64,000 bases of DNA from Sandaracinus amylolyticus (GTDB lineage Bacteria > Myxococcota_A > Polyangia > Polyangiales > Sandaracinaceae). Positions 40,260-47,250 of the stretch are shown here, one piece after another. The notes below the pieces were generated by a model. That model did not search any database and was not told the origin of the DNA. It was given only the letters and a program-made list of their open reading frames with translations. The position numbers were made by a program, and so were the translations under genes. The first letter of the stretch is position 1; every line of letters begins with the position of its first letter. The DNA lies in NCBI RefSeq assembly GCF_021631985.1, contig NZ_CP070225.1, positions 7,936,001 to 8,000,000 of the forward strand, given 5' to 3'.

Positions 40260-42313
40260 AAGGTCTGTCCGGGGCCCCACCGGACGACGTAAGGGCGCGC
40301 CTGCACGATCACGATGCGCCCTCCGGCGAGCAGGAACTCCACGTCGACCGCGTTCACCGGCTGCGGCCAGCGGGGGCGTTCCCCTCCGACGAAATGAGCG
40401 TGGATGCGCGCGAGACGCTCGTGCAGCGCGGTGATCGCCGCATCGTCGAGCAAGAGCGCGCCCGGGCTGCGCGAGCTGCGCGCGAGGAGCTCGGTCTCGA
40501 ACGGCTGCATGTAGTGGTAGATGAGGTGCTGCTCGGGGATCTCCTCGCCCGCCGCGCCGGTCACGCTTCCGCCGAGCACCTGCGCGTTCACGAAATACGC
40601 GGGGCGCGCCTCGTAATACGGGTTCGCGGTGATCGCGACGCCGTTCGCGCTCGCGCCGTCGACGAAGGGCTGCGCGAGGATCGCCATCCCGACGCTGCGG
40701 TGATCGACGCGGTACCACTCGCGCTCTTCGTACGCGCCGAGCAGCCACACGCTGGCCCACACCTCGCGCAGCGCGTTCGCGATCTCCTGATCGCTCGCGC
40801 CCGCGCTCACCACGATGCTGCGATAGAGCCCCGCGCCGGTGAAGCCCGCGAGGTCCTCGGCGTTGGTGCTCGATCGCAGGATCCACCGCGCGTGGGGCGC
40901 GACGTGCGCGATGCGACGACGCACTTCGTGCACCAGGCGGGGCTCGACGCCCGCGCTCTGGATCATCGTGCGCACCTGCGCGAGCTGTCGCGCCCGCACC
41001 GTCGCGTCGCTGCGGAACGTCGGGTCCGCGAGCATCTGCGGCAGGCCGTGCACGATCCCGCTGTCGCCGAGGTGCTCGAGGTAGTGCGCGACCGGCACCA
41101 CGAACCCACCGGGCGTGTCGATGTTGCCGAGCGAGCAGACCTCGCCGAGCTGCGATGCCTTCGCGCCCGCGAACGCCGCGTCGGGCAGGCGCAGATCGCA
41201 CACCGCGACCAGGCGTCGCTCGCGGGGATCGAGCCGCGGAACCTGCGGCTGGGCGGGACGTCGCGCGGCCCACGCGGCCTCGGCCTGGGCCAGCGTGGCC
41301 TCGCGGATCGCGAACTCCTGCGGGCCGATCACGAGCTGCACGAGGCGCCCGTCGAGCCGCTGCACGTCGGGATGATCGAGCGCCGCGCGCAGCCCCATGT
41401 TCGGCGTGCCCCGATTCGCGCAGAGGATCGCGACGTGTCCGAGCGGCGCCTGGAGCTGCGCGCTGATCACCCCGCTCACCACGGGAATCTCGTCGGGCAG
41501 CTGCTCGAGCACGAGGATCTGATCGGGGCGCACGGTGCTGGGATCGAGCGCGCCGCGCACCACGCGCAGCGTGCCGAACGCCGGACCTTCGGTGAGCGGC
41601 TGGTAGCGCACGCCCGCGAACACCTCGTCGGCGGTCGCGATCGGCAGCTGCGCGCGCACGCTCGCGATCGATCGATCGTGCAGCGGCGACATCGGACGGA
41701 ACCGGAGCCGATCGCCGATCCACAACGCGCCGCGCAGCTGCTGGAAGAGCGTCACGATGCGATCGCCGGGGAGCGTGTCGCCGCCGATGAGCTCGAGCGT
41801 CCAGAGATCACTGTCGAGGTAGTGCACGATCGTGCCGAGCTCGAAGCGGCGCTCGGGACGGCGGTACTCGCGGACGTTGAACGTCCGGTGGTCGGCGTGT
41901 GTGGCGCCGACCGGATGGCGATCGGTCGAGAGATGATCGCGCGCGAACTCGTAATGGATGTCCCAGCGCTGCGTGTCGATGAACCAGATGGTCCGGCCCT
42001 CGGCGACGTCGACGAGGAACTTCACGACCTCGGTGCGCGCGACCGCGCTCGATGCGGGCCGCGCCGCGAGCCGGGCCCACGTCGCCGCATCGTCGATGCG
42101 GTGCGCGAACTCGAGGCGCCCCTCGGACGTGCTCTGCGCGCCGCCGCTCGACTCACCGCCCTGCGCGTCGCCGCGCAGCGCGTGGTCGTCGGGCAATGGC
42201 GCGATCGGTCCGGCGTTCCGACGCGCCGGCGCGCTCCCACACGACGCCGCGATCACCGCGACCATCGTCAGCGCCGCGAGCCGAGCCCCCGTCCTGCGCA
42301 CGTCTTCGAGCAT
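40256..42313 (-). CDS. PEP-synthase/PPDK-like lipoprotein
   Basis: 685 residues. Signal peptide with lipobox Ala-Ala-Ser-Cys (Cys25) and a spacer. An N-terminal domain of unknown type (about 65-240) is followed by a swivelling phosphohistidine-like segment (about 270-330) with Pro-Leu-Gly-His-Val-Ala-Ile and Arg-Gly-Thr-Pro-Asn-Met. The PPDK/PEP-synthase ATP-grasp domain comes last (about 385-685): Ala-Lys-Ala-Ser-Gln-Leu-Gly-Glu, Leu-Arg-Ser-Ser-Thr-Asn-Ala-Glu-Asp-Leu, and a terminal Val-Asp-Val-Glu-Phe-Leu...Gln-Ala-Arg-Pro. The domain order is reversed against classical PEP synthase and the PEP-binding barrel is missing. Such enzymes are normally cytoplasmic, needing ATP; a lipid anchor outside the inner membrane is odd. 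An 18-bp palindrome lies just upstream. Confidence 0.85.
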   Translation of the reverse strand: MLEDVRRTGARLAALTMVAVIAASCGSAPARRNAGPIAPLPDDHALRGDAQGGESSGGAQSTSEGRLEFAHRIDDAATWARLAARPASSAVARTEVVKFLVDVAEGRTIWFIDTQRWDIHYEFARDHLSTDRHPVGATHADHRTFNVREYRRPERRFELGTIVHYLDSDLWTLELIGGDTLPGDRIVTLFQQLRGALWIGDRLRFRPMSPLHDRSIASVRAQLPIATADEVFAGVRYQPLTEGPAFGTLRVVRGALDPSTVRPDQILVLEQLPDEIPVVSGVISAQLQAPLGHVAILCANRGTPNMGLRAALDHPDVQRLDGRLVQLVIGPQEFAIREATLAQAEAAWAARRPAQPQVPRLDPRERRLVAVCDLRLPDAAFAGAKASQLGEVCSLGNIDTPGGFVVPVAHYLEHLGDSGIVHGLPQMLADPTFRSDATVRARQLAQVRTMIQSAGVEPRLVHEVRRRIAHVAPHARWILRSSTNAEDLAGFTGAGLYRSIVVSAGASDQEIANALREVWASVWLLGAYEEREWYRVDHRSVGMAILAQPFVDGASANGVAITANPYYEARPAYFVNAQVLGGSVTGAAGEEIPEQHLIYHYMQPFETELLARSSRSPGALLLDDAAITALHERLARIHAHFVGGERPRWPQPVNAVDVEFLLAGGRIVIVQARPYVVRWGPGQTF

Positions 42314-42345
42314 AAACCTCTGCGACGTACGAGTGCCTGCGTGCG

Positions 42346-42363
42346 TTCTGGTCGTGACCAGAA
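42346..42363. promoter_or_regulatory. 18-bp palindrome upstream of the PPDK-like lipoprotein
   Basis: TTCTGGTC-GT-GACCAGAA, perfect 8-bp arms, 32 bp upstream of the start codon at 42313. Size, symmetry and position fit a repressor or activator site. No regulator gene is adjacent. Confidence 0.55.
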
Positions 42364-42440
42364 TTCGCGGCGATCAGTCCGCGAACCGGCAAACGATTCA
42401 CGCGGGCGCACCTCACCGCACCCGCGCGCTCAACCGAGAC

Positions 42441-42712
42441 AGGAGTGCTCGCGGAGCAGACGGCGGACGGAAGTGCCCGCCTCGGGCACGCACGGGAGCC
42501 GGCTGCGCAGTGAGCCGATTCAACGAAAGCAGGAGTGCTCGCGGAGCAGACGGCGGACGGAAGTGCCCGCCTCGGGCACGCACGGGAGCCGGCTGCGCAG
42601 TGAGCCGATTCAACGAAAGCAGGAGTGCTCGCGGAGTAGACGGCGGACGGAAGTGCCCGCCTCGGGCACGCACGGGAGCCGGCTGCGCAGTGAGCCGATT
42701 CAACGAAGCAGG
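42441..42712. repeat. Three tandem 90-bp repeats
   Basis: Units begin AGGAGTGCTCGCGGAG at 42441, 42531 and 42621. The copies are nearly identical (one visible change, C to T at 42637); the third is cut short near 42712. Each unit can fold: TGCTC-GCG-GAGCA, GTGCCCG-CCT-CGGGCAC, and CGGCT...AGCCG. The last copy supplies the stop codon and final residues of the AlkC-like gene (stop at 42700). As 90 is a multiple of three, several frames stay open as artefacts. The remainder of the 386-bp gap 42314-42699 holds only the palindrome at 42346. Confidence 0.9.
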
Positions 42713-43797
42713 AACGCGCCGAGCGGGAAGCGGGTGCCGTTGATCTGCAGCTCGACGCGGTGCTCGCCCGGGTGGTGCTTGCGGGTGGTGCGCTCCTCGA
42801 GCGAGAGGCGGCGGGTCAGCGCGAGCGGCGTGTGCGGCTCGAGCGTCGCGCGCGTCCACTTGAACACCTTCGCGCTGGTCTGGCCGCGGGCCTTCACGTA
42901 GTGGACGACGAGATCGATCACCGCGTCGAGCGAGATCGCGCTGGTGATCGTCGCGTCGATGCGCACCTCACCGCCGCGCTTCACGCGGGCGGGTGTGATC
43001 GCGCCGTGCACCTCGCAGTCGGGGCGCTCGCTCGAGACGCCGAGCACCTCGAGCGCGCCGGGATCGCCGCGTTTGATCAGGGTGCGCAGCGCGTGGCGCA
43101 CCGTCTTGGCGCGCGACGGGACGCGCATCCACGCACCTGCGATCTCGACCGCGCGCGCCGGGTGATCCTTCGCGACGTCGTTGAGGTGGTTCGCGACCGA
43201 GCGACGCACCACCTCGGTCTCGTCGTCGACCAGCCGCGCGATCCGCGCGAGCCCGGGCTCGGGATCGTCGATCAACCAGCGCACCCGCGCCGCCCACGGC
43301 AGGCGCGGCCGCATGCCCTCGCTCACGAGGCGACGCACGTGGGGGCTCGGATCGCTCACCCACTCGTCGAGCCGCTCCAGCGTGCGCTCGCGGTGCTGCT
43401 CGAGGAACGGACGTATTGCGAATTCGCAAGAGAAGCGTTGCGTAATTGCATGCATCGCGTCGAGCGATCGCGCGGGGCGCTCGAGGCCGTGCTCGGCGAC
43501 GAACATCGTGTGCGGCAGGTAGAAGAACGGCGCCATGCCGGACACCGCGTCGACTTCTCCGACCGGACCGAGCGAGCGCTCGATCACCTCGATCGCATCC
43601 TCGAAGCGCGCGGGCAGCCCGGCGTGCATCGCGCGCATCAGGTGCCGCCCGCGATCGAGCAGCTCGAGCGCGTCGAGCCCTTCGTTCGCGCGACGTCGGA
43701 ACGCGCGCTCGTCGAACGTCGGATGCGCCGCGCGCAGCGACGCACCGAGGCGCTGCACCAGCGCCGCGTCGAAGAAGTCCTTGAGCTGCGTGGCCAT
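42700..43797 (-). CDS. AlkC-like DNA alkylation repair protein
   Basis: 365 residues. Helical HEAT-like repeats fill about 20-250, with Pro-Ser-Pro-His-Val-Arg-Arg-Leu-Val-Ser-Glu-Gly-Met-Arg-Pro-Arg-Leu-Pro-Trp and Val-Val-Arg-Arg-Ser-Val-Ala-Asn-His-Leu-Asn-Asp, the hallmark segments of the AlkC/AlkD superfamily. These glycosylases remove N3- or N7-alkylated purines. The C-terminal 100 residues are strand-rich, as in AlkC proteins with an extra Ig-like domain. The start overlaps the stop of the FAH gene (TGATG at 43795-43799). The 3' end runs into the tandem array, which provides the stop codon. Confidence 0.88.
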   Translation of the reverse strand: MATQLKDFFDAALVQRLGASLRAAHPTFDERAFRRRANEGLDALELLDRGRHLMRAMHAGLPARFEDAIEVIERSLGPVGEVDAVSGMAPFFYLPHTMFVAEHGLERPARSLDAMHAITQRFSCEFAIRPFLEQHRERTLERLDEWVSDPSPHVRRLVSEGMRPRLPWAARVRWLIDDPEPGLARIARLVDDETEVVRRSVANHLNDVAKDHPARAVEIAGAWMRVPSRAKTVRHALRTLIKRGDPGALEVLGVSSERPDCEVHGAITPARVKRGGEVRIDATITSAISLDAVIDLVVHYVKARGQTSAKVFKWTRATLEPHTPLALTRRLSLEERTTRKHHPGEHRVELQINGTRFPLGAFLLR

Positions 43798-44684
43798 CAG
43801 ACGATCGTGATGCGGCGACGGCCGAGCACGCCGCCGTCGATCTCGACGACATCGCCCGGCTCGAGCATGCGCGGATTGCTCGCGTGCGCACGCAGCGCGG
43901 CGGCGAGACGTGTGGTGCGCCCCGGCAGGAGCGACGCGAGCGCGCGCTTCCACGCCGCCACGGTGAACGCGACCCCGGACGGCGTGCCGGTGAGCACCGC
44001 ATCGCCCTTCTCGAGCACGCCCGAAGGCACTGCGCGCGCCGCTGCGAGGAGCAGCTCGCGCGGGGTCGCGACGAGGTCCATCGTGCGGCCGCGCTGACGC
44101 AGCTCGCCGTTCACCGTCAGCGTGAGCGTGACGTCGAGAATCGCGTCGGCCTGCGGCGTCTCGGGGACCCAGAGCGTCGGCCCGGCGACCAAGAACCCGG
44201 GGAAGCTCTTCGCGGCGCCCCAGAACCGCATGCGATCGGCGCGGCCTTCACCGAGCACCTGCACCGTGCGCGCCGAGAGATCGTTCGCGACGAAGTAGCC
44301 GATCGGCGGCGCGAAGTCGGGCTGCTCGAGCTGCACGACGCGCACCTCGTCGAGCAGCACGAAGCCGAGCTCGACCTCGTAGTCGAAGAGCGGAGGCAGC
44401 ACCACGAACCGACGCGCGACACGCTCGGCGAGCGCTGCATCGAGGCGCGCGATCGCCGCGATCAGCGCGTCGCGCGACGGGCTCTCCACCGCGTCGTCGC
44501 CGCGCAGCAGCGACGCCGCGTCCTTGTCGAACACGACGCGGGCCTCGCCGTCGCCGCCGGTCTCGTTGATGTGCGCGGCGTAGGTGAGGCCGAGCGCGTG
44601 CACGCGCTTCGGGGCGAGCTCGAGCGGGCGCGTCGTGCCTCCTCGTGCATCGAGCGGGCGCATGGTCGCGGGCGTCGCGCGCAT
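43797..44684 (-). CDS. Fumarylacetoacetate hydrolase-family protein
   Basis: 295 residues. FAH catalytic core: Asp-Tyr-Glu-Val-Glu-Leu-Gly-Phe-Val-Leu (metal-binding Glu pair), Tyr-Phe-Val-Ala-Asn-Asp-Leu-Ser-Ala-Arg (metal Asp), Lys-Ser-Phe-Pro-Gly-Phe, and Thr-Gly-Thr-Pro-Ser-Gly-Val near the C terminus. The family hydrolyses C-C bonds in acylpyruvates or decarboxylates/hydrates related diketones. Both ends overlap neighbours (TGATG with 44684 upstream and with 43797 downstream), so it is the middle gene of a tightly coupled three-gene operon whose link to alkylation repair is not obvious. Confidence 0.9.
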   Translation of the reverse strand: MRATPATMRPLDARGGTTRPLELAPKRVHALGLTYAAHINETGGDGEARVVFDKDAASLLRGDDAVESPSRDALIAAIARLDAALAERVARRFVVLPPLFDYEVELGFVLLDEVRVVQLEQPDFAPPIGYFVANDLSARTVQVLGEGRADRMRFWGAAKSFPGFLVAGPTLWVPETPQADAILDVTLTLTVNGELRQRGRTMDLVATPRELLLAAARAVPSGVLEKGDAVLTGTPSGVAFTVAAWKRALASLLPGRTTRLAAALRAHASNPRMLEPGDVVEIDGGVLGRRRITIV

Positions 44685-45718
44685 CAGCGTTCCTCCAGGT
44701 GCGTCGCGTCCCAGCCGAGATAACGCACGTTTTCGAGCGGCTCGGGCGCGTGGAACTCGAGCGCGGCGACCGTGGAGGTGAGGCGCCGATCGGGCCTCCA
44801 GGCATCGAGCGGATGCGCGCGCGAGAAGAGCTCGACCTCGCACTCCGCGACGTCGCTCTGGGCGACGTGCACGTCCCATCCCTGCGGGTCGCGATAGACG
44901 TAGCCGGCGAGCGTGCGGGGATCGCACCACGCACGTCCGCGCAGCGATCGCGTCGCGGAGCGCGCTTCGAAGCGCACCTCGTGGCCTCGCGGCTCCAGCT
45001 TCGTGAGGAGGATGCCGGGCACCTCGTGGAACGCGTGCTCGCGCTCCGACGTGCGCAGGTAGATCGGCGTGAAGCGCACGCCGGGCACGCTGCGTCGCGG
45101 CTGCACGGTGAGCGCTTCGAGGCGCGCCCCGGGATCTTCGCGGAACCGCGGGCAGTGGAGCCACGTCAGCGCCTCGACCCGGCGCGTGCCCCAGATGTGC
45201 TTCTGGAGCCCGGGGGCGCCGCGCACCTCGTGCTGCACCCCGTCGACCGACACGACGCCGCGGAACGTCACGTCGTCGTGCGAGTGGCTCACGTGGGTCG
45301 GCAGCGGAAGCCGATCGAGTCCACGCGGGCCGCGACGCGCGACGTCCGACGAGGGCGTGAAGCGCAGGTCCCACTCGATCGCGTGACCGCCCGATCCGAC
45401 GCGGCCACGGCACACCCCGCGCGCGAGCTCGGAGTCGCCGATGCGGATGCCGAATCGATCGCGGGTGCCCGCATCGAATTCCGAGATCGGGTGCAGCGAC
45501 TTGATCGCGATCGCCGGCTCGCTCGATCGACGATCGAACGCCGCGGCCCACACCGTCGCGCGCGGCTCGCCGCGGCCTCCGGGCGCAGGCGTGAACAGCG
45601 TGTAGCGCAGCCACCACGCGCAATCGCCGCTCGGGTCGAGCACCACCAGGAACCAGATCTCGAAGAACCCCGGCTCGCCCTTCCAGCGTGGAAGGTCGGC
45701 GCGCTCGCTGGACCGCAT
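44684..45718 (-). CDS. Lipocalin-like (CrtC/AttH-type) protein, tentative
   Basis: 344 residues, no signal peptide. Strand-rich throughout, with Phe-Phe-Glu-Ile-Trp-Phe-Leu-Val-Val, Trp-Trp-Leu-Arg-Tyr-Thr-Leu and a duplicated beta pattern; this recalls the paired-lipocalin hydratase/AttH fold (carotenoid hydratase, tocopherol-cyclase-like proteins). His-Ile-Trp-Gly-Thr and Trp-Leu-His-Cys-Pro in the middle could be functional. The family assignment is inference. ATG 45718 begins the conserved part, with GAGGAG upstream. First gene of the operon leading to FAH and AlkC; divergent from the GNAT gene at 45770. Confidence 0.7.
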   Translation of the reverse strand: MRSSERADLPRWKGEPGFFEIWFLVVLDPSGDCAWWLRYTLFTPAPGGRGEPRATVWAAAFDRRSSEPAIAIKSLHPISEFDAGTRDRFGIRIGDSELARGVCRGRVGSGGHAIEWDLRFTPSSDVARRGPRGLDRLPLPTHVSHSHDDVTFRGVVSVDGVQHEVRGAPGLQKHIWGTRRVEALTWLHCPRFREDPGARLEALTVQPRRSVPGVRFTPIYLRTSEREHAFHEVPGILLTKLEPRGHEVRFEARSATRSLRGRAWCDPRTLAGYVYRDPQGWDVHVAQSDVAECEVELFSRAHPLDAWRPDRRLTSTVAALEFHAPEPLENVRYLGWDATHLEER

Positions 45719-45769
45719 CCCAGGCTCACTCCTCGCCGTCGACCGCGCGTGCGTTAGCATGCGCGGCCC

Positions 45770-46342
45770 ATGCGTACGATCGAGACCGAGCGCCTCTTCC
45801 TGCGCGACTACACCCCCGACGACGCCGAGGCGATGCTCGTCATCGACGGCGATCCCGAGGTGATGCACTTCCTCGGCGGCGTGCAGCGCCGCACCGTCGC
45901 CGAGCAGCGCGCCTTCCTCGAGAAGGTCTGCGCGAAGTTCGACGGCTACGTCGCGCGCGGCCTGCCCTACTGCGCGATGGGCGCGTTCGAGCGCGAGACC
46001 GGCGCGCTCGTCGGCACCGCGCTCTTCAAGCCCCTGCCCTTCATGACGCCGGGCTCGGAAGAGCGCGTCGACAGCGAGGATCTCGAGGTCGGATGGCACC
46101 TCGCGCGCGCCGCGTGGGGCAAGGGATACGCGTCGGAATTCGGACGCGCGATGCGCGATCGCGCGTTCAGCACGACGTCGACCGAGGTCGTGCACGCGGT
46201 GGTCGATCCCGGCAACGTGCGCAGCGAGCGTGTCGCGTCGCGCCTCGGCATGCGCCAGATCCGCATCACGGATCGCTGGTACGCGCGCACGCTCACGCAA
46301 TTCACGATCACGCGCGCCGAGTGGGAGGCTGGTTCACGATGA
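45770..46342 (+). CDS. GNAT acetyltransferase, RimJ/RimL type
   Basis: 190 residues. N-terminal Glu-Thr-Glu-Arg-Leu-Phe-Leu-Arg-Asp-Tyr is the RimJ/RimL opening. Motif A is Val-Gly-Trp-His-Leu-Ala-Arg-Ala-Ala-Trp-Gly-Lys-Gly-Tyr-Ala-Ser-Glu, and Val-Asp-Pro-Gly-Asn-Val-Arg-Ser-Glu-Arg-Val-Ala-Ser-Arg-Leu-Gly-Met is the acetyl-CoA/product region. It acetylates an N-terminal amino group or a small amine. The stop overlaps the NUDIX start (ATGA at 46339), giving coupled translation. Confidence 0.93.
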   Translation: MRTIETERLFLRDYTPDDAEAMLVIDGDPEVMHFLGGVQRRTVAEQRAFLEKVCAKFDGYVARGLPYCAMGAFERETGALVGTALFKPLPFMTPGSEERVDSEDLEVGWHLARAAWGKGYASEFGRAMRDRAFSTTSTEVVHAVVDPGNVRSERVASRLGMRQIRITDRWYARTLTQFTITRAEWEAGSR

Positions 46343-46755
46343 GGAAGGCGTTCTCGATCGCGGTGTACCCGCGGCGCGGTGATCGCGTGCTCTTGATCAA
46401 GCACACGCGCCTCGGGGTGTGGCTCCCGCCGGGCGGCGAGCTCGAAGAGGGCGAGACCCCGCTCGAGGCCGCGATCCGCGAGCTGCGCGAGGAGACGGGG
46501 CTCGTCGGCGAGTTCCCGATCGTCTCGGAGATCGAAGGCACGCCGCCGGGGCTCATCGGGTACGAGGAGCACGTCGCGGGCAAGAAGGGCGTGCACATGA
46601 ACTTCGTGTTCGTCGCCGACGTGACGACCGACGAGATCACGCCCTGCGACGAGTTCACCGACTGGCGCTGGGTGACGCTCGAGGACGGACCCTGGGAGGA
46701 CGCGCCGAAGAACGTGTACCAGCTCGCGGTGGTCGCGCTGCGCGCGGGACGTTGA
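46339..46755 (+). CDS. NUDIX hydrolase
   Basis: 138 residues. The NUDIX box is complete: Gly-Gly-Glu-Leu-Glu-Glu-Gly-Glu-Thr followed by Ala-Ile-Arg-Glu-Leu-Arg-Glu-Glu-Thr-Gly-Leu-Val (about residues 36-58). NUDIX enzymes cut nucleoside diphosphate-X compounds, removing damaged nucleotides or signalling molecules. Small and cytoplasmic. Coupled to GNAT upstream; the deaminase gene follows after 30 bp on the same strand, so the three may be one housekeeping unit. Confidence 0.95.
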   Translation: MRKAFSIAVYPRRGDRVLLIKHTRLGVWLPPGGELEEGETPLEAAIRELREETGLVGEFPIVSEIEGTPPGLIGYEEHVAGKKGVHMNFVFVADVTTDEITPCDEFTDWRWVTLEDGPWEDAPKNVYQLAVVALRAGR

Positions 46756-46785
46756 TCGCGCGCTGCGGGGCACGAGATCTCGGAC

Positions 46786-47250
46786 ATGCGAGACGACGAC
46801 GAGCGGTGGATGCGACGGAGCTTCGAGCTCGCGATCGCGGCGGGGCGCGCCGGGAACGCGCCCTTCGGCGCGGTGTTGGTGTCGCGCGACGGCGCGCTCC
46901 TCGCGGAGGGCGAGAACACCGCATCGCGCGAGGGTGATCCCACCGGGCACGCCGAGCTGAACCTGGTGCGTGGGCTCTTCACCCGCGTGCGCCCCGAGCA
47001 GCTCGAGGGCGCGACGCTCTACGCGAGCGGCGAGCCCTGCCCGATGTGCGCGGGCGCGATCGCGTGGGCCGGGATCCCGCGCGTCGTGTTCTCGGTGCCC
47101 GCCGCGCGCATCTCCGCGATCCTCTCGGGCCGCCCCGGCCCGACGTTCTCGATCGGCGTGCGCGACGTGCTCGGCGCGTCGTCGTTCGTGGTGCGCGTGG
47201 AGGGCCCGCTCCTGGCGGAAGAAGGCGAGCGAGCGCTGATCACAACATAG
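46786..47250 (+). CDS. Cytidine/deoxycytidylate deaminase-family nucleoside deaminase
   Basis: 154 residues. Zinc-binding His-Ala-Glu-Leu (about residue 55) with catalytic Glu, and Pro-Cys-Pro-Met-Cys-Ala-Gly-Ala-Ile (about residue 85). This is the pattern of guanine/tRNA-adenosine/cytosine deaminases. Length fits a free nucleobase or nucleoside deaminase; TadA-specific tRNA residues are not clear. The 3' end overlaps the opposing unknown gene by 11 bp. Confidence 0.92.
   Translation: MRDDDERWMRRSFELAIAAGRAGNAPFGAVLVSRDGALLAEGENTASREGDPTGHAELNLVRGLFTRVRPEQLEGATLYASGEPCPMCAGAIAWAGIPRVVFSVPAARISAILSGRPGPTFSIGVRDVLGASSFVVRVEGPLLAEEGERALITT

Noticed and set aside
42441-42712. CRISPR array
   Set aside because: Units are directly adjacent 90-bp copies with no unique spacers and no cas genes.
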